Assembly (NCBI GenBank): GCA_016742125.1
Contig: JACVCM010000099.1
Span: forward strand, 1-10,951
DNA length: 10,951 bases
From: Sphingomonadaceae bacterium
Lineage (GTDB): Bacteria; Pseudomonadota; Alphaproteobacteria; Sphingomonadales; Sphingomonadaceae
Direction: 5' to 3'
The notes beneath the pieces were generated by a model. That model was not told where the DNA came from. It did no database searches and saw nothing but the letters and a program-made list of their open reading frames with translations. The translations under genes and the position numbers were made by a program. This document shows positions 7,395-10,951 of the stretch, in pieces (positions within the stretch are counted from its first letter, which is position 1; the number at the start of each line of letters is the position of its first letter).

Positions 7395-7423
7395 TGCAAC
7401 GATAGTCAGCGGTGGAGGTCTTA

Positions 7424-8368
7424 TTGGCAGTCACTCAATTAAAATCGTCTGAAGTCGACGGGGACGCATTGGCCTATTGGCAAGATGTCGTATGCGACCT
7501 CTTCGTCCCGCTATCTTGCAGCACGCCGTCGGAATCGCGTTTTGGGTGGAGCTTCGCCAGTGAAGGGTTGGGGGATTTGCGCTTCGTTGACATGACCGTA
7601 ACCCCCCATCTCGTGCGGCATACGCGGCAGCATGTCGGAAAATCGAGTGAGCCTTATTTCATCCTGAGTCAGCAGGTTAGCGGTCCCGGCGTGATTGTGC
7701 AGGATAGCCGCGAAGCCGTCTTGGAACCGGGGGATCTTGCGCTCTATGACTCAACCCGGGCGTACGAATTGAGGTTTGCTGGCCCGATGCGTCAACGTAT
7801 CGTGCGTATTCCTCAACATCTCATCACCGACAAGCTCACAAATGTTGAACGTCTAACCGCGCGCCCGGTCCGCGCGCATACACCACTGGGTAGCTTATGC
7901 AGCAACTTCATCACGAGCAGCTTCGAACTTATGGGCCAGCTCGGTTCCGCTGGCCCAACCGTCAGCAACACATTAACCGATTTGCTCTCAGCGGCGTTGC
8001 GCGACGGTGAGAACGAGGCCCGGCTCGATGACGCCGTGTCTGCTCGCGTTCTTCGTCGTCGCGTTCTCGCCTACATTGAGCATAATCTCAGCGATCCTGA
8101 GTTGAACGTCGAACAGATCGCTCAAGCTATGCGACTATCGTCGCGCTATATTCACATGCTTATGAAAGGCGTGGGCACAACTCCAGCCACGCTGATTTGG
8201 TCGCGCCGCCTCGAGCGGTGTGCTGAGGCACTTTCTGATCCCGACATGGCTTCGGTACCCGTTTCACAGGTGGCGTACGCATGGGGATATAAGGATGCCG
8301 CTCATTTCACGCGATCCTTCAAAACGCGCTTTGGTATTTCGCCGCGGGAGTTCAGGGCGCGAGTCTGA
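7424..8368 (+). CDS. AraC/XylS-family transcriptional regulator, probable activator of the nitrilase set
   Basis: About 314 residues. The N-terminal 200 residues resemble the AraC-binding-like sensor domain found in FeaR- and NitR-type activators (around LSQQVSGPGVIVQDSREA and LEPGDLALYDSTRAYEL). The C-terminal 100 residues hold the double helix-turn-helix: first motif near LNVEQIAQAMRLSSRYIHML, second near VSQVAYAWGYKDAAHFTR, closing with the family signature RFGISPREFR. The start is uncertain. A GTG at 7412 opens the frame but has no ribosome site, whereas a TTG at 7424 has GGAGG five bases upstream, so TTG is preferred. It is divergent from the nitrilase gene, with about 130 bases between the starts that contain a direct-repeat operator candidate. 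Family knowledge suggests it senses an aldoxime, nitrile or derived acid; the ligand is not visible from the sequence. Confidence 0.9.
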   Translation: MAVTQLKSSEVDGDALAYWQDVVCDLFVPLSCSTPSESRFGWSFASEGLGDLRFVDMTVTPHLVRHTRQHVGKSSEPYFILSQQVSGPGVIVQDSREAVLEPGDLALYDSTRAYELRFAGPMRQRIVRIPQHLITDKLTNVERLTARPVRAHTPLGSLCSNFITSSFELMGQLGSAGPTVSNTLTDLLSAALRDGENEARLDDAVSARVLRRRVLAYIEHNLSDPELNVEQIAQAMRLSSRYIHMLMKGVGTTPATLIWSRRLERCAEALSDPDMASVPVSQVAYAWGYKDAAHFTRSFKTRFGISPREFRARV

Positions 8369-8423
8369 GGGCGGAAAGCTGGGCTGAAGTCGGCCGAAGT
8401 GTGACGCAAGCAAGGGAGTGCGT

Positions 8424-8513
8424 GGGAGTTCGATCTTGATTCTCAATGAGTGCGCCTATCGGCGGGATGACGTTTCCTCAGCGAAGGGCCTCTTGGCGTT
8501 CGTCGTCAGTCGA
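8424..8513 (+). pseudogene. Decayed C-terminal fragment of a LuxR-type regulator
   Basis: Translated in frame, 8454-8510 reads AYRRDDVSSAKGLLAFVVS, against AYKRYDISSAGGLLAFVLS at the C-terminus of the intact regulator ending at 2631: 14 of 19 residues identical. At the DNA level 44 of 60 bases match without a gap, including the identical 11-mer tttcctcagcg. The stop TGA of the intact gene corresponds to CGA here. Weaker similarity continues upstream to about 8424 (SSILIL against NSVLTY), then is lost, and an in-frame TGA lies further upstream. There is no start or complete HTH, so this is a relic and not a gene. It sits between the AraC-type gene and the molybdopterin enzyme, whose last codons overlap it on the other strand. 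Confidence 0.6.
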
Positions 8514-10784
8514 AGCGACGGCCTCCAATTGCACCAAAATTCCGTTCAGAGAAACGATGCCGGATGGAACATCAAAATCATCCTCCCCAATCAGGGAGTT
8601 GACGTTGGCACCGGGATTTCTTGCCGCGATCTGCATCCGTGTGCCGGGCAGGTCATGCCCCCAGCCATGGGGAATGCTGACAGTTCCAGGCAGTATCCGG
8701 TCGCTTAACTCGGCCGGTAAATCGATGGATCGCCCATTCGCCTTGACCCGCAGGGCCTTTCCCTCAGCAATGCCCAATTTTTCCGCATCCTTGGGATTGA
8801 GCATCGCCGTGCAGCGGTTTGGTCCCTTGGCGAGCAGATGATAATTGTGCATCCAGCTGTTGTTCGACCGGAGATGCCTCCGCCCAAACAGGAGAAAATT
8901 TTCCGGATCGGCCAACTTGCTCGCGGCGCGCTCAAGCCGTTTTACATCGTCCGTGAAGACCGGATGCGCGAGATGGATCTTGCGATCTGGCGTTGCGAGA
9001 ATTTCGGCGATCCTACTCTGCATAGGGCCAAGATCGAGTCCGTGTTTGTGTTGCTTTAGCTTTGCCAGTGTCAGGCCATTATCCACTTCCCCGAAGGCGT
9101 CACCGAATGGTCCCGTGCGCAACAAGATATCGTATATGCGGTCTGGTCCCGGTTCGCTTCCCAATTTGGCAAGCGCATCCTCGAAGTCTACGTCGCGGCC
9201 AGCAGTGTTTGCTCCCGCAGCAAGATATTTTTGCAGATACCCCCGCACCATGTTTTCTTCGGCTTGCGCAAGACCAATGCCCTGGAAGCGGGCGATGAGT
9301 TCGAGCACAATTTCCCAGCTGTCGCGGCCATGCGCGCGACGGTCGAAAATGGGCGCAGTCCACTTGGCAAAGCTGCGGACCATATAAGACGAAAAGAAAA
9401 GAGGGAAATCGGAGCATTCGGCATGATCGACACTGGGCAGAATGACATCTGCGTGACGTGTGGTTTCATTGACCTGAATGTCGAGTGCCGCATAAAAATC
9501 AAGGGAATCCAGTGCCGCCCCCAAGCGCCCGCCATTTGGCCCGGATAATACCGGATTACCCGCCATCGAGAATAAAGCCCTGATCTGGCCCACCCCCGGG
9601 GTTTCAATTTCTTCGGCAAGGGTGCCGTTGGGAAGTGTATAGGCGACTTCGGGCAAGCCTCTGACCCGAGTCCGGAAGCGCGCATAGGGCGGCGCACCAT
9701 CGGGACCGTAGCGGTCGTTGAACAGCAGCGCCGGCACAGGGCTGAGCGGAAACATGGCCCCGCCTTCACGATCGAGATTTCCGGTCAAGATGTTGAGCAC
9801 GTCCACTAACCAGCTCGTGAGCGTACCGAATGGTTGGGCCGACGTGCCCAAACGCCCATAAAAAACGGCAGGTTCTATCGATACCGACTGACGGGCAAGT
9901 GCCGTGATGATATCGGCACCAACCCCTGTGATCTGCGCGACCCTTTCAGGCGGAAACTGGACAGCAAGCCTTTGTAGCGTTTCCAGATCGGCGGGACGGA
10001 GCCATTTTTCTAGAACAGTGTGCCGCGTCAAGCCTTCCTTGAAAAGGACGTACACCAGCGAAAACAGGAGATAGGCGTCTGTCCCCGGCTTGATGGCGAT
10101 GTGCTGGTCTGCAATGTCCGCCGTTTCGGTCCGCCTGGGATCGATGACAACAATCCGCGCGCCACGCTCCCGCATGGCCTTGAGACGGCGCGGCGTGCCT
10201 GGCGCCGTCATCAGACTGCCATTCGAAACCATCGGATTGGCGCCGATGATGATGAATAATTTTGTCCGGTCTATGTCGGGAACAGGAATGACAGCTTGAT
10301 CGCCGAACAGCAATCCCGTCGAAAGCACTTTCGAAAGCTGATCAACGCCGCCAGCCGTATATATCTTCCCCGCTGCCTGCAATTCCATCGCCAGAGTCGG
10401 ACCGAACAAGCCGTAGAGGGTGAAGCCAACATCATGAGCAGTCGGATTCCCCACATAGATGGCCGTGGCTTGGTCACCATGCAGGCGTTGGACCTTGCGA
10501 AAACCCTCGACTGTATAGTCGAGAGCCTCATCCCAGCTAATCTCTTCGAAGTCCCGACCCCGTTTGCGAAGCGGCCGCCAGAGCCGATCCGGATCGGAAT
10601 AAGCTTCCGTCCATGCATAGGATTTGGGACAAACAAAACCCTTGCTGAACGGGTCATCAGGATCGCCTTCAACGCGGATGATCCGGCGTTGGTCGTGATC
10701 TGCCGTGACGACCACACCGCAGTTGGCCTCACAATAGCCGCACGTCCTTATGTGACGGCCAATTCCCGATCGCGTTGCGTCCAT
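8478..10784 (-). CDS. Molybdopterin-dependent oxidoreductase with an N-terminal [4Fe-4S] cluster
   Basis: A 768-residue member of the DMSO reductase/formate dehydrogenase superfamily. Residues 15-52 hold the Cys-x2-Cys-x3-Cys ... Cys cluster motif (C15, C18, C22, C52) followed by Pro-Lys54. Bis-MGD-binding signatures include IIIGANPMVSNGSLMTAPG (178-196), IDPRRTETAD, GNLDREGGAMF, AGNPVLSGPNG, QVNETTRHADVILP, and the C-terminal MopB domain (GTVSIPHGWGH; NPGANVNSLI). There is no twin-arginine signal, so it should be cytoplasmic. No cysteine occurs between residues 53 and 400, so the usual Cys/Sec molybdenum ligand of formate dehydrogenases is absent; the corresponding region reads YTAGGVDQ (142-149). 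The ATG at 10784 has CGGAG six bases upstream and follows the cytochrome c-ending gene by 24 bases, suggesting an operon. The family has many members with unknown substrates, so I assign no reaction. Its last dozen residues overlap a LuxR relic on the opposite strand. Confidence 0.92.
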   Translation of the reverse strand: MDATRSGIGRHIRTCGYCEANCGVVVTADHDQRRIIRVEGDPDDPFSKGFVCPKSYAWTEAYSDPDRLWRPLRKRGRDFEEISWDEALDYTVEGFRKVQRLHGDQATAIYVGNPTAHDVGFTLYGLFGPTLAMELQAAGKIYTAGGVDQLSKVLSTGLLFGDQAVIPVPDIDRTKLFIIIGANPMVSNGSLMTAPGTPRRLKAMRERGARIVVIDPRRTETADIADQHIAIKPGTDAYLLFSLVYVLFKEGLTRHTVLEKWLRPADLETLQRLAVQFPPERVAQITGVGADIITALARQSVSIEPAVFYGRLGTSAQPFGTLTSWLVDVLNILTGNLDREGGAMFPLSPVPALLFNDRYGPDGAPPYARFRTRVRGLPEVAYTLPNGTLAEEIETPGVGQIRALFSMAGNPVLSGPNGGRLGAALDSLDFYAALDIQVNETTRHADVILPSVDHAECSDFPLFFSSYMVRSFAKWTAPIFDRRAHGRDSWEIVLELIARFQGIGLAQAEENMVRGYLQKYLAAGANTAGRDVDFEDALAKLGSEPGPDRIYDILLRTGPFGDAFGEVDNGLTLAKLKQHKHGLDLGPMQSRIAEILATPDRKIHLAHPVFTDDVKRLERAASKLADPENFLLFGRRHLRSNNSWMHNYHLLAKGPNRCTAMLNPKDAEKLGIAEGKALRVKANGRSIDLPAELSDRILPGTVSIPHGWGHDLPGTRMQIAARNPGANVNSLIGEDDFDVPSGIVSLNGILVQLEAVASTDDERQEALR

Positions 10785-10808
10785 TGCGGTCTCCGTTCGT
10801 CGATACCC

Positions 10809-10951
10809 TTACTTGTTCGCCTCGCTCACCACATAGGCCCGAACAGCTTCCATTTGTGCCTCCGCGAGATCGCGCTTGAAGGAAACCATGCCGCCGTTAG
10901 TCAATGCGCCATCGCCCAAAATGGTGAGCCAGATATCCTTGTCACTAGCCG
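10809..10951 (-). CDS. C-terminal end of a cytochrome c domain, probably a PQQ-dependent quinohaemoprotein alcohol dehydrogenase (partial)
   Basis: Only the last 46 codons are visible. They read like the end of a class I c-type cytochrome: WLTILGDGALTNGGMVSF, with the Met that would be the sixth haem ligand, then a terminal helix AQMEAVRAYVVSEAN. The spacing (dGAL..NGMVSF..L...ME.IRAYV) is characteristic of the cytochrome domain fused to the C-terminus of quinohaemoprotein alcohol dehydrogenases, which oxidise alcohols in the periplasm. A stand-alone cytochrome c would give the same tail, so the assignment to a PQQ enzyme is a family-based guess. The haem CxxCH motif lies outside the window. 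It precedes the molybdopterin oxidoreductase by 24 bases on the same strand. Confidence 0.7.
   Translation of the reverse strand, partial: ASDKDIWLTILGDGALTNGGMVSFKRDLAEAQMEAVRAYVVSEANK

Noticed and set aside
7291..7434. 48-codon N-terminal extension of the nitrilase
   Set aside because: Nitrilases begin just before the VAAVQAAP segment; the extension overlaps the regulator start and the operator candidate, and GGAG precedes the ATG at 7290.
8446..8841. Plus-strand frames of about 100-130 codons at the end of the molybdopterin gene
   Set aside because: They are antisense to the conserved C-terminal domain. Only the short segment 8424-8513 in one frame has meaning, as a LuxR relic.
8478..10784. 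Naming the molybdopterin protein as a nitrate reductase or formate dehydrogenase
   Set aside because: The superfamily is clear, but the usual Cys/Sec metal ligand is missing and no partner subunits are visible, so a specific reaction is not supported.
1..10951. Transposase, integrase, tRNA or CRISPR array that could explain the insertion of the aldoxime unit
   Set aside because: None was found on either strand; the only evidence of rearrangement is the LuxR relic and the composition of oxd.

Overview
The window reads as a chromosomal or plasmid catabolic region of a sphingomonad-type alphaproteobacterium (Sphingomonadaceae). The grounds are the moderately high GC, a large TonB-dependent receptor with a sphingomonad-style signal peptide and TonB box, an aromatic-ring FAD monooxygenase, a metallo-beta-lactamase (MBL) fold protein and a PQQ/molybdopterin oxidoreductase pair. 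The genus assignment is inference. No rRNA, tRNA, CRISPR array or recognisable transposase is present.

Layout. (1) 1-1793, minus strand: an MBL-fold protein followed 5 bases later by an FAD-dependent aromatic monooxygenase that runs off the left edge. (2) 1894-2631, plus strand: a LuxR-type (C-terminal HTH) regulator, divergent from the MBL gene. (3) 2786-8368: a self-contained unit made of a minus-strand set in the order nitrilase, TonB-dependent receptor, aldoxime dehydratase, with a divergent AraC/XylS-type regulator (plus strand). (4) 8424-8513: a decayed C-terminal fragment of a second LuxR-type regulator of the same family as the one in (2). (5) 8478-10951, minus strand: a cytoplasmic [4Fe-4S] molybdopterin oxidoreductase preceded by the last 46 codons of a cytochrome c-ending dehydrogenase, probably a PQQ-dependent quinohaemoprotein.

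How the genes work together. The central unit encodes an aldoxime-nitrile pathway: aldoxime dehydratase converts R-CH=N-OH to R-CN, and nitrilase hydrolyses R-CN to the carboxylic acid and ammonia. An AraC-type regulator probably senses a pathway compound, and a direct repeat with 22-bp spacing lies in the divergent nitrilase/regulator promoter region. The unusual partner is the TonB-dependent receptor encoded between the two enzymes, which suggests dedicated outer-membrane capture of the aldoxime or nitrile, or of a bulkier conjugate. The flanking oxidative genes (ring hydroxylase, PQQ alcohol dehydrogenase, molybdopterin enzyme) could process the products, but that link is only positional.

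The most informative structural signal is that the aldoxime unit lies between an intact LuxR gene and a collinear 90-base relic of a related LuxR gene. The aldoxime dehydratase gene also looks poorer in GC than its left-hand neighbours. Together these suggest that the unit was inserted into, or rearranged within, an older catabolic locus.
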